Below are positions 52,736 to 60,604 of a stretch of DNA of 64,000 nucleotides, piece by piece (position 1 is the stretch's first letter; each line of letters begins with the position of its first letter). The stretch is from Faecalicatena fissicatena. Lineage in GTDB: Bacteria; Bacillota; Clostridia; Lachnospirales; Lachnospiraceae. The translations under genes were made by a program, and so were the position numbers. The stretch is taken from the NCBI GenBank assembly GCA_001028025.1, contig LDAQ01000029.1:4812-68811 (forward strand), in the 5' to 3' direction. The notes under the pieces were generated by a model. It did not search any database. It saw nothing but the letters and a program-made list of their open reading frames with translations, and had not been told where the DNA came from.

Positions 52736-52793
52736 AGTAAAAAGCCTATAAAAGCGACTGGGAAGAAAATATTTTATAGGAGGGTATTTGTAA

Positions 52794-52835
52794 ATGAAGA
52801 CGGCAGCCGAGTGGTTTGACAAATTATTGTTGTGA
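52794..52835 (+). CDS. Possible 13-residue leader peptide
   Basis: ATG at 52794 follows AGGAGGG (52778-52784) at ideal spacing and encodes MKTAAEWFDKLLL before TGA. The peptide would be amphipathic. It sits between the solo tail element and the rpiB promoter. Too short to recognise; it may be chance. Confidence 0.3.
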   Translation: MKTAAEWFDKLLL

Positions 52836-52876
52836 TTTATAGCAGAGCCGTTAAGTAGATTTGAGGACCGGTGCAC

Positions 52877-52905
52877 TTGACATTTTATGTATGATGGTAG
52901 ACAAT
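52877..52905 (+). promoter_or_regulatory. Promoter of the RpiB-MtnA unit
   Basis: Perfect TTGACA at 52877-52882, 17-bp spacer, GACAAT at 52900-52905, 92 bp before the start codon. It separates this pair from the ROK-controlled operon. Confidence 0.6.
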
Positions 52906-52997
52906 AAAAAAGGTATTAGTTTTATCTGGGGCGGAAAGTTTTTGTGCCGGCAGATGAAGGACAACAGACTTATAAAATTTACTGAGGAGTGGAGAAA

Positions 52998-53447
52998 ATG
53001 AAAATAGGTATTGGCAATGATCATTCTGCGTTGGAGATGAAGGCGGAGATTATCGAGTTATTGAAGGAAAGAGGCCACGAGGTTGTAGATTACGGGACAA
53101 ATTGTGCAGAAAGCTGTGATTACCCTAAGTATGGTGAGATCGTAGGACGTGCGGTTGCGAATCATGAGGTGGATCAGGGGATCCTGATCTGCGGAACAGG
53201 GCTTGGTATTTCACTGGCTGCAAACAAGGTGAAAGGTGTCCGTGCGGCAGTCTGCAGTGAACCATTTACGGCACGGATGGCGAGAATGCACAACAACTGC
53301 AATATTCTGGCATTCGGAGCAAGGGTTATCGGACCGGAGCTTGCCAAGATGATTGTTGAAGTGTGGCTGGATACAGGCTTTGAAGAGGGCGGACGCCATC
53401 AGAGAAGAGTGGATATGCTCGGTGAGATCGAGGACAGATGGGAATAA
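52998..53447 (+). CDS. RpiB-family ribose/ketose-5-phosphate isomerase
   Basis: Interconverts aldose and ketose phosphates. The 149-residue protein keeps all usual active-site residues: Asp8-His9 in GNDHSA, Cys65 in CGTGLGIS and His98 in MHNNCN. This contrasts with the divergent copy at 28473. ATG 52998 is preferred over GTG 52989 since GAGGAG is well spaced for it. It is followed by an MtnA-like isomerase, suggesting two isomerisation steps on pentose phosphates (1-phosphate and 5-phosphate sugars). Confidence 0.9.
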   Translation: MKIGIGNDHSALEMKAEIIELLKERGHEVVDYGTNCAESCDYPKYGEIVGRAVANHEVDQGILICGTGLGISLAANKVKGVRAAVCSEPFTARMARMHNNCNILAFGARVIGPELAKMIVEVWLDTGFEEGGRHQRRVDMLGEIEDRWE

Positions 53448-53527
53448 CTCCTTTTTGAGATAGTTGTGAAACAGATGCTGAAGTGGCAGTGTCCACTTTG
53501 CGAATAAAAGACAAAGGAGAATTGAAT

Positions 53528-54607
53528 ATGGCGAAAACAATTCTTGAATATGACACAGTATCACTGGATGAGGAGAACGGTGCCCTGGTGATTATAGACC
53601 AGACGCAGCTGCCCGGCCAGATTGAACTGCTTTCCCTGACCAATATCGAGGACGTGTGGGAGGCCATTTATCTGCTGAAAGTGAGGGGCGCTCCGGCGAT
53701 TGGGGTGTCCGCTGCTATGGGCGTTTATCTGGCGGTGAAAGATCTGAATACGAATGATATCATGGAATTTCGTGCAGCCTTTCAGCGGGCCAGGGATTAC
53801 CTGGCCACATCCAGACCTACTGCCGTGAACCTCTTTTGGGCTCTTGACCGGATGGCAACAGTAGTGGAAGAGTATATGGACTGCAATGTGGAAGAGGTGA
53901 AGGAACTGCTCCGGCAGGAGGCGCTGCGTATCAGGGAGGAAGACATTGAGGTGTGCAGAAGAATCGGTGAAAATGCACTGACTCTTGTGAAGCCCGGCGA
54001 TGGGCTGCTGACACACTGCAATGCGGGCAAACTGGCGGCGGTAAAATATGGGACTGCGACGGCACCCATGTATCTCGGCCAGGAGAAAGGATATGGGTTC
54101 CGCATTTTTGTGGACGAGACAAGACCTCTTTTGCAGGGAGCGCGTTTGACAGCTTTTGAACTGCAGGAGGCTGGAATGGACGTGACTCTGATCTGTGACA
54201 ATATGTCTGGATCGGTCATGAAAAAGGGATGGGTTGACGCCATATTCGTAGGCTGTGACAGAGTAGCCGCCAACGGTGATGCGGCAAATAAGATCGGAAC
54301 TTCTGTAGTTGCGGCGGTTGCAAAATATTACGGGATTCCCCTGTACGTATGTGCGCCTACCTCAACCATAGATATGTCCCTGCAAACCGGAGATGCAATT
54401 CCGATAGAAGAGCGGTCGGCAGAGGAAGTGACGGAGATGTGGTATGAGAACCGCATGGCGCCAAAGGGTGTGAAGGTATATAATCCATGTTTCGATGTGA
54501 CGGACCATGAACTGATCGTCGGAATCGTGACGGAATATGGTGTCGCTAGGGCACCTTATGAGGAGTCTCTTAGAAAAATATTCGCCGGTAAAAATGAAAT
54601 AAAATAA
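53528..54607 (+). CDS. MtnA-like aldose-1-phosphate isomerase (eIF2B-alpha family)
   Basis: Relatives convert 5-methylthioribose-1-P, 5-deoxyribose-1-P or ribose-1,5-bisphosphate to the matching ketose. The 359-residue protein has VRGAPAIGVSAAMGV, the catalytic Cys164 in LTHCNAG and Asp244 in GCDRVAANGDAANKIGT (80 residues apart as in characterised MtnA). It ends IVTEYGVARAPYEESL. No other methionine-salvage genes are near; its partners are RpiB and a class II aldolase operon. AAAGGAGAA precedes ATG 53528. Confidence 0.88.
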   Translation: MAKTILEYDTVSLDEENGALVIIDQTQLPGQIELLSLTNIEDVWEAIYLLKVRGAPAIGVSAAMGVYLAVKDLNTNDIMEFRAAFQRARDYLATSRPTAVNLFWALDRMATVVEEYMDCNVEEVKELLRQEALRIREEDIEVCRRIGENALTLVKPGDGLLTHCNAGKLAAVKYGTATAPMYLGQEKGYGFRIFVDETRPLLQGARLTAFELQEAGMDVTLICDNMSGSVMKKGWVDAIFVGCDRVAANGDAANKIGTSVVAAVAKYYGIPLYVCAPTSTIDMSLQTGDAIPIEERSAEEVTEMWYENRMAPKGVKVYNPCFDVTDHELIVGIVTEYGVARAPYEESLRKIFAGKNEIK

Positions 54608-54615
54608 AGATACGA

Positions 54616-54657
54616 AGCACTAAGGAAGCTGTAATACGGCTGATTTAGTGCTTTTTA
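54616..54657 (+). terminator. Intrinsic terminator after the MtnA-like gene
   Basis: AAGCACTAA pairs with TTAGTGCTT, with an inner AGCTGTAATACGGCT loop stem, followed by TTTTATTTT. In the rest of the 347-bp A/T-rich gap before deoR I see only a TGATAAC/GTTTATCA pair (about 54710-54735) and no clear promoter. Confidence 0.85.
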
Positions 54658-54954
54658 TTTTGCAGAGAAACTTAAAAAACACTTTTTTATATGTTAAAAA
54701 TATATTTTGATAACTGTTTCATTGTCGTTTATCATCAGAGAATGTAATGGAAGTACCGTAAGAGTAGTTTTCTTAACCGAAACATTATTCTTCTAAAAGT
54801 TAAAAAAGGTAAAAATTAGAAAAATATGATTTCTTCTGACGGTTAAATATGGTAGAATGTGGACATAAGGAAACCTGTTAAATCATTTTCTTATTAACAA
54901 TTGTGGTGTTATAGTTCGGGAATACTTTTCTAAATATTACATAGGGGGAACGGT

Positions 54955-55716
54955 ATGGAAGAACGCAGAAGAAAAATATTGCAGGAACTGGAAGAAAAAG
55001 GGAAGGTTCGTGTAAACGAATTGAGTGCAGAGTTAGGCTGTTCCGAAGTGACAATAAGGAACGATATTAAATGTATGGAACGGGCCGGGCTCCTGATCCG
55101 CACTCATGGAGGGGCACTTAAAATAGAAGAGAATCCCCAGAAAAAGTATTCTGCAGAAAGTATTTATCGGAATACAGACAGGAAACGGGCGATAGCGGCG
55201 TGTGCGTATGAGTGTATTGAAGACCGGGATACGATTATTATTGATGATTCGTCTACCAGCTTCTATCTGGCGCTGCATATCAAGCAGCATCCGGAAAAAA
55301 GCATAGCGGTGGTGACAAATTCTCTCATGTCGGGCATCGAGCTGGCAGGGTTAAAGCATGTGGAGCTGTATATGGTAGGTGGTTCAGTGGGCGGGCATCT
55401 TGCAGCAACGATGGGAGACGAAGCTGTAGTAGACATATCCCGGTTCCATGTAGATAAGGCATTCATCGGTGTGCACGGAATTAATTTTGATGTGGGAATC
55501 ACATCCATAGCCACATCGCAGATGCAGGTAAAACAGGCGATTTTAAAAGCCACAGAAAAAGTTTATGTACTGGCGGACAGCAGTAAGTTCGGCGGCGGAT
55601 ATTTGTCTGTCATTTGTCCATTAAGAGATGTCTATAAGATCATAACAGACAATCAGGTCAATAGAGACTATATCAAACGCGCAGAAACAGAAGAGATCCC
55701 TCTCGTGATGGCTTAG
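54955..55716 (+). CDS. DeoR/GlpR-family transcription regulator
   Basis: Sugar-phosphate-responsive repressor. The 253-residue protein has the DeoR helix-turn-helix RRRKILQELEEKGKVRVNEL and LGCSEVTIRNDIKCMERAGL, the THGGAL hinge, and an effector domain with DDSSTSFYLA, VVTNSL and VLADSSKFG. AGGGGGAACGGT lies before the ATG. It follows the RpiB-MtnA unit and is the best candidate to control it. Confidence 0.93.
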   Translation: MEERRRKILQELEEKGKVRVNELSAELGCSEVTIRNDIKCMERAGLLIRTHGGALKIEENPQKKYSAESIYRNTDRKRAIAACAYECIEDRDTIIIDDSSTSFYLALHIKQHPEKSIAVVTNSLMSGIELAGLKHVELYMVGGSVGGHLAATMGDEAVVDISRFHVDKAFIGVHGINFDVGITSIATSQMQVKQAILKATEKVYVLADSSKFGGGYLSVICPLRDVYKIITDNQVNRDYIKRAETEEIPLVMA

Positions 55717-55742
55717 GGGGGCAAGAGGGATTTAGAGGGGAC

Positions 55743-55993
55743 GCCGCAGGCCCCGTACATAGGGATGTCTGGAAGCGGGGGAACGGCTGTAAGCCGGAGT
55801 AAAGTAAAAGAGACGGAAAACCAGGGCAACCTGGACACATCACCCGAAGCCTTGATAGGCTTCGCGCGCTGAGTCCAGGGAAAATTGTGATTCGGAATCA
55901 CAATTTTCACCCTGGTTTTCCGTCTCTTTTGCTTAACTCCGGCTTACAGCCGTTCCTACGCTTCCAGACATCCCTATGTACGGGGCCTGCGGC
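55743..55993 (+). repeat. Long palindromic element E3 with two-hairpin cap
   Basis: A 251-bp structure with 84-nt arms (55743-55826 and 55910-55993) and only four mismatches. Cap hairpin 1 spans 55830-55879 (CCTGG...CCAGG with CGAAGCC/GGCTTCG), hairpin 2 spans 55881-55907 (AATTGTGATTC-type stem). It sits 26 nt after the deoR stop on the same strand. Outer arms (GCCGCAGGCCCCGTACATAG) are unlike those of E1 and E4. Confidence 0.9.
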
Positions 55994-56186
55994 TGGACGC
56001 ATCCAAAAAACTGATTGCACCGGGAGGAAGCCGGCGGTGAAGTCGGACGGTGCTTCCTTAACTTTCTTGTGCTGGCACGATCCGGTTGATCGAATTAGTA
56101 CGTTTACCCCGTAGAACCCTTTCCGATGAGCGGATAGTACCTGCCCCCCGCTTCAGCCTGGAGTACCTCCTCACCCAGTACTCCAC
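55994..56186 (+). other. Conserved tail after E3 and gap to the HAD gene
   Basis: TGGACGCATCC follows the palindrome directly, then CGGGAGG at about 56021-56027 as in the other tails. A TGGAGTAC/GTACTCCA inverted pair (56159-56185) lies at the end of the convergent HAD gene, without a T tract. No gene is seen in the remaining bases. Confidence 0.5.
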
Positions 56187-56981
56187 TCACTCGAGTTCAT
56201 TTATTAGGTCTTCGAGGACTTCTTCTACGGAGTCTGTTACGTAGGTGGAATAGTAGGAGATTCCAGGGGCCGCATTGGACATGGCATAGCTGGTGCCGGC
56301 GAGCTGGAGCATTTCTATGTCATTGTACTGGTCGCCGAAGGCCATGCATTCTTCTGGTTTGAGATGGAAGAGTTCCATCATTTTTTCGAGTGCGGTTGCT
56401 TTGTTGGCGCCCGGGGCGATGAAGTCTATCCAGATATTTCCGGAGGTTACTACTTTGATTTCGTCCTTGAATATATCCTGCAGGTGCTTGAGGTATTTAT
56501 CCATAATATGGGAACCCTCTGACATGTTGCAGATTGCTATTTTCAGGATTGGGCCTTCTACAGTGGAGACATCGTCCACGATTTGAGTTGTATTGTGCAT
56601 GACATTTACGATGTGATTGACAAAGGCAGGATCGTTGTCCTCGATAAAGCAGGAATCCTCGCGGGATACGACAATCTCAAAGTGTTCTTCACGTTTGATT
56701 TCCGCAATAATTCTGGTGGCAAGGCTGTCTTCGATAGTGGCGCGGGAAATAACCTTTCCCTGATGTATACAGAGTGAACCGTTCTCGGCGATGTAGGAGA
56801 TCTCGTCTTTAATCTTCTCAAATACTCTTCGCTGGTTATCATACTGTCTTCCGCTGGCAGAGACAAAATGTATCCCTTTTTCTGTTAATTGGCGGATCAG
56901 TTCAACGGCATGCGGGGTGAGTTCCTGGGCACCTCCCTGCAAAAGTGTACCGTCCAGGTCGCTGGCTACTAATTTAATCAT
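56187..56981 (-). CDS. Cof-type HAD phosphatase
   Basis: Hydrolase of sugar phosphates or related small phosphates in the cytoplasm. The 264-residue protein has HAD motif I ASDLDGTLL with Asp8 and Asp10, motif II SASGRQ, and motif III/IV in ECMAFGDQYNDIEML near residue 215, with a Cof-type cap between. ATG 56981 follows GGAGGTTTTAT, which rules out the upstream in-frame ATG at 57083. It is convergent with deoR and not clearly linked to a pathway. Confidence 0.9.
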   Translation of the reverse strand: MIKLVASDLDGTLLQGGAQELTPHAVELIRQLTEKGIHFVSASGRQYDNQRRVFEKIKDEISYIAENGSLCIHQGKVISRATIEDSLATRIIAEIKREEHFEIVVSREDSCFIEDNDPAFVNHIVNVMHNTTQIVDDVSTVEGPILKIAICNMSEGSHIMDKYLKHLQDIFKDEIKVVTSGNIWIDFIAPGANKATALEKMMELFHLKPEECMAFGDQYNDIEMLQLAGTSYAMSNAAPGISYYSTYVTDSVEEVLEDLINELE

Positions 56982-57177
56982 ATAAAACCTCCAGATTCTA
57001 TTTATAAAGGCCTTATACAAAAGTTCCTGCCGGCGTCTCAGATGCCATGGATACAGAACATTCAGATATAAGGCTTGCTTCATTATAGTAAGTTATACTT
57101 CTTATATAGTACCTCAAATTGGCCGGATTGTATAGCCTTGTTCTCTGGAAAATTGTATGATACTATTCTATTGTGGT

Positions 57178-57252
57178 AAGTGTGCGGGAATTGCGTGGGG
57201 GTCTGACCCCTTTGCAAAAGGGGGCAGACCCCCACGCAATTCCCGCACACTT
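57178..57252. repeat. Perfect 75-bp palindrome containing the GGGGTCTGACCCCTTTG motif
   Basis: Arms 57178-57205 and 57225-57252 (28 nt) are exact complements; inside, CCCC/GGGG pairing continues around TTTGCAAAAG. The centre is the dispersed motif, while the outer part (AAGTGTGCGGGAATTGCGTG) is found only here. It lies between the divergent HAD and FAD dehydrogenase genes. The 304-bp gap holds no other feature I can support. Confidence 0.88.
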
Positions 57253-57285
57253 AAAGATTGATTTCAGAGAAAGCCGAGGGATAAG

Positions 57286-58686
57286 ATGAAACAGTATGAT
57301 GTAATAATTATTGGTGCAGGTCCATCCGGGATATTCTGTGCGTATGAGCTGAAACGTCAGAAGCCGGATCTGAGTGTATTGATGGTTGAGAAGGGCCGCT
57401 GTATTGAAGAGCGGCAGTGTCCGAAACGAAAGACAAAGGTGTGCGTAGGCTGCAAGCCCTGTTCAATTACAACCGGTTTTGCGGGAGCCGGTGCGTTTTC
57501 TGACGGTAAGCTGTCCCTGTCACCGGATGTAGGCGGAACGCTTCCGGCTATATTGGGGTATGACAAGGCTACGGAACTGATTCACGAAGCGGACAGCATC
57601 TACCTGCAGTTCGGAGCTGACGAGAAGGTGTATGGTATCGAAGACCAGCAGGCGATTACTGATATCCGTTCCAAGGCAATCCGTGCAAATCTGAAACTGA
57701 TAGAATGTCCGATCCGTCATCTGGGAACCGAAGAAGGGTATAAGATTTACACGCGCCTTCAGCACCATCTTCTGGATGCCGGTGTGGAGATTATGTTTAA
57801 AACGATGGTGACGGACATTATCATTGAGGATGGCGTGGCAAAGGGGATCGTGACGGATAAAGACGAGACCTTTTATGCTCCGGAGATTGTATCGGGAGTA
57901 GGGCGCGAGGGTTCCGAGTGGTTCTCACATATCTGCAAGGGGCACGATATTGAGACGAAAAACGGAACCATAGATGTGGGTGTCCGTGTGGAAGTCCGCG
58001 ATGAGATCATGAAAGAGCTTAATGAAAAGCTGTATGAGGCTAAACTGGTGTATTACACCCCTACTTTTGATGATAAGGTCAGAGTGTTCTGCACAAATCC
58101 ATCCGGCGAGGTTGCAACGGAATATTATGAGCATGGTTTGGCTGTTGTGAACGGGCATGCATATAAATCAAAAGACATGAAGACGCATAACACAAACTTT
58201 GCCCTTCTGGTATCAAAGAATTTTACGGAGCCTTTCAAATCACCGATTGAGTATGGAAAACATATTGCGCAGCTTGGTAATATGCTGTGCGGAGGCAGAA
58301 TACTGCTCCAGAGATACGGCGATTTCCGCAGGGGCCGCAGGACGACGGAAGAGCGTCTGCTTAGAAATAATATCACACCAACTTTGAAAGATGCAGTGCC
58401 GGGAGATTTGTCTCTTGTATTTCCGCACCGGATTATGGTATCAATTGACGAAATGATCCAGGCTTTGGATAAAGTAACCCCGGGGATTGCCAGTGACGAG
58501 ACCCTTTTGTACGGTGTAGAAGTTAAATTCTATTCCAATAAAGTCATTGTAAACAAGAAATTTGAGACTAACGTAACAGGCCTTCGGGCTATGGGGGACG
58601 GAGCATCCGTAACGAGAGGGCTCCAGCAGGCATCTGCCAATGGACTCTGCGTGGCAAGGGCAATTATTGAGAAAATGGAGAGTTAA
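57286..58686 (+). CDS. FAD-dependent dehydrogenase (COG2509-type)
   Basis: A flavoprotein oxidoreductase of unknown substrate. The 466-residue protein starts with the dinucleotide-binding motif VIIIGAGPSGIFCAYEL and has a cysteine-rich part RQCPKRKTKVCVGCKPC near residues 45-60, then TGFAGAGAFSDGKLSL. The C-terminus has LRAMGDGASVTRGLQQASANG with the second FAD contact. Family members are widely conserved in Clostridia. It starts 34 bases after the palindrome; no partner gene is clear. Confidence 0.88.
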   Translation: MKQYDVIIIGAGPSGIFCAYELKRQKPDLSVLMVEKGRCIEERQCPKRKTKVCVGCKPCSITTGFAGAGAFSDGKLSLSPDVGGTLPAILGYDKATELIHEADSIYLQFGADEKVYGIEDQQAITDIRSKAIRANLKLIECPIRHLGTEEGYKIYTRLQHHLLDAGVEIMFKTMVTDIIIEDGVAKGIVTDKDETFYAPEIVSGVGREGSEWFSHICKGHDIETKNGTIDVGVRVEVRDEIMKELNEKLYEAKLVYYTPTFDDKVRVFCTNPSGEVATEYYEHGLAVVNGHAYKSKDMKTHNTNFALLVSKNFTEPFKSPIEYGKHIAQLGNMLCGGRILLQRYGDFRRGRRTTEERLLRNNITPTLKDAVPGDLSLVFPHRIMVSIDEMIQALDKVTPGIASDETLLYGVEVKFYSNKVIVNKKFETNVTGLRAMGDGASVTRGLQQASANGLCVARAIIEKMES

Positions 58687-58845
58687 CAGTACGCGGCCGG
58701 AAGCAGGCCTGGGGGAGAACTGGCAGTACGGCGATTGTAAAAAATAGTTGTATCCTGAAGAAGATGAGAATATAATGGTAATAAATGCTGCCATAAAAGG
58801 GAGCATTATTATAGTAACCAGACAAATTAATAAGAGGAAAAGTAT

Positions 58846-60192
58846 ATGGGCAAATATTTTGGGACAGACGGATTTCGAGGAGAAGCAAATGTAGTATTAA
58901 CGGTGGAGCATGCCTTTAAGGTGGGGCGTTACCTGGGCTGGTATTTTGGCCGTGAACACAAGGCCAGAATTGTAATCGGCAAGGACACAAGACGAAGCAG
59001 CTACATGTTTGAATACGCACTGGCATCAGGATTAACTGCATCGGGAGCGGATGCATACCTGCTCCATGTGACAACGACACCGAGTGTATCTTATGTAGTG
59101 CGCACGGAAGATTTTGACTGCGGTCTTATGATTTCTGCCAGCCATAATCCGTTCTATGACAATGGAATTAAAGTCATTAACGGCCAGGGGCATAAGATGG
59201 AAGCTGAAGTTGAAGCAAAAATAGAAGCATATATCGACGGTGAGATCGAAGAGCTTCCTCTGGCAACAAAAGAAAACATCGGCTGCACAATCGACTATGC
59301 TGCAGGAAGAAACCGTTACATCGGACATCTGATCTCACTGGCTACCCGTTCTTTCAAGGACATGAAGATCGGCCTGGACTGTGCAAATGGGAGCGCATTC
59401 AGCATTGCGAAGAGCGTTTACGATGCACTGGGAGCTAAAACATATGTGATCAATAATGAGCCGAACGGAACAAATATTAATACAAACTGCGGATCTACAC
59501 ATATTGAAATACTGCAGCAGTATGTAAGGGATAAAAAACTGGATGTAGGGTTTGCATTTGACGGGGATGCCGACAGATGTATTGCCGTGGATGGAAACGG
59601 CAATGTGGTAGACGGAGATTTGATTCTCTATGTCTGCGGCAAATATCTGATGGAGCAGGGCCGCCTGGAGGATAATACCATTGTAACGACGGTAATGTCC
59701 AATCTGGGACTCTACAAAGCCTGCGATAAAGTCGGCATGAATTATGAGCAGACTGCCGTAGGGGACAAATATGTATATGAGAACATGCTTAAAAACGGTT
59801 ACGTGCTGGGCGGGGAGCAGTCCGGCCACATCATATTCAGCAAGCATGCAAGAACCGGCGACGGTGTACTGACTTCCCTGATGATCATGGAAGTAATCAT
59901 GGAAAAGAAACAGAGCCTTGCCAAAATGTGTGAAGAAGTCAAGATCTATCCTCAGCTGCTGAAAAATGTCCGTGTGACAGACAAAAAAACAGCACGCGAG
60001 AATCCGGCAGTACAGAAGGCAGTGGAAGAAGTATCTGCGGCACTCGGAACTGATGGACGCATCCTCGTCAGAGAAAGCGGAACCGAGCCGGTAGTGCGCG
60101 TTATGGTAGAAGCAGCGACAGACGAAATCTGCGAAAAACACGTAAATCAAGTCATTCAGGTAATGGAAGCGGAAGGGCTTGTTATTGGGTAG
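58846..60192 (+). CDS. glmM: Phosphoglucosamine mutase GlmM
   Basis: Converts glucosamine-6-P to glucosamine-1-P for UDP-GlcNAc and peptidoglycan synthesis. The 448-residue protein has the N-terminal GKYFGTDGFRGEAN, the phosphoserine loop ISASHNP with Ser99, the metal loop FDGDADRC, the sugar loop GGEQSGHI, and the C-terminal phosphate loop RESGTEPVVRVMVEA. AAGAGGAAA precedes the start. Palindrome E4 begins seven bases after its stop. Confidence 0.95.
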   Translation: MGKYFGTDGFRGEANVVLTVEHAFKVGRYLGWYFGREHKARIVIGKDTRRSSYMFEYALASGLTASGADAYLLHVTTTPSVSYVVRTEDFDCGLMISASHNPFYDNGIKVINGQGHKMEAEVEAKIEAYIDGEIEELPLATKENIGCTIDYAAGRNRYIGHLISLATRSFKDMKIGLDCANGSAFSIAKSVYDALGAKTYVINNEPNGTNINTNCGSTHIEILQQYVRDKKLDVGFAFDGDADRCIAVDGNGNVVDGDLILYVCGKYLMEQGRLEDNTIVTTVMSNLGLYKACDKVGMNYEQTAVGDKYVYENMLKNGYVLGGEQSGHIIFSKHARTGDGVLTSLMIMEVIMEKKQSLAKMCEEVKIYPQLLKNVRVTDKKTARENPAVQKAVEEVSAALGTDGRILVRESGTEPVVRVMVEAATDEICEKHVNQVIQVMEAEGLVIG

Positions 60193-60198
60193 GGGGTC

Positions 60199-60502
60199 GC
60201 TGTGAGGAATTGAAAAACTGCATGCGGTGCGGGAACCGGACATAGGGGGGACTGGATACGGGATTGCGGCAGTAAGCTGGAGTAACGGAAAAAGGAAGGG
60301 AAACAGGAGCAACCTGGACACAGCATGTGAAGCCTTGATGGCTTCACATACTGGGTCCAGGAAAAATTGTAATTTGGTGATTACAATTTTTACTCCCGTT
60401 TCCCTTCCTTTTTCCGCAACTCCAGCTAACAGCTGCAAGACGTATCCAGTCCCCCCTATGTCCGGTTCCCGCACCGCATACAGTTTTTCAATTCCTCACA
60501 GC
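60199..60502 (+). repeat. Long palindromic element E4 with two-hairpin cap
   Basis: The longest copy, 304 bp, with arms 60199-60309 and 60393-60502 (about 110 nt) nearly perfect apart from a bubble in the middle as in E1 and E3. Hairpin 1 is 60313-60361 (CCTGG...CCAGG with ATGTGAAGCC/GGCTTCACAT). Hairpin 2 is 60362-60391 (AATTGTAAT-type stem). It starts six bases after the glmM stop. Outer arms (GCTGTGAGGAATTG...) are specific to this locus. Confidence 0.9.
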
Positions 60503-60604
60503 TGGGCGCACCCGGCGGAAGAAAATACCAGGGAGGTGTGGGGGACGTCGTAGTACTCCTGCTTTATATGGGGAGTCTTCTACATCTTTTGATTGATTTA
60601 ATTC
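60503..60604 (+). other. Conserved tail after E4 and gap to the MerR gene
   Basis: TGGGCGCACCC follows the palindrome, then AGGGAGG at about 60530-60536, a weaker form of the tail motif. Past that an imperfect GTAG-ACTCC / GGGAGT-CTAC pair (60548-60583) could end the convergent MerR gene. No ORF is evident. Confidence 0.45.

Noticed and set aside
55887..56114. Open frame across E3 and its tail.
   Set aside because: It runs through a near-perfect palindrome, has no ribosome site and no family features; palindromic sequence often gives open frames on both strands.
56090..56135. CCGGTTGATCGAATTAGTACG looks like the complement of a 23S rRNA 3' end.
   Set aside because: Similarity is limited to a few bases around TTAGTAC, with no continuing rRNA sequence on either side.
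59335..60474. A 379-codon minus-strand frame over glmM and E4.
   Set aside because: It is the complement of glmM codons and the palindrome, with no ribosome site or family signature.
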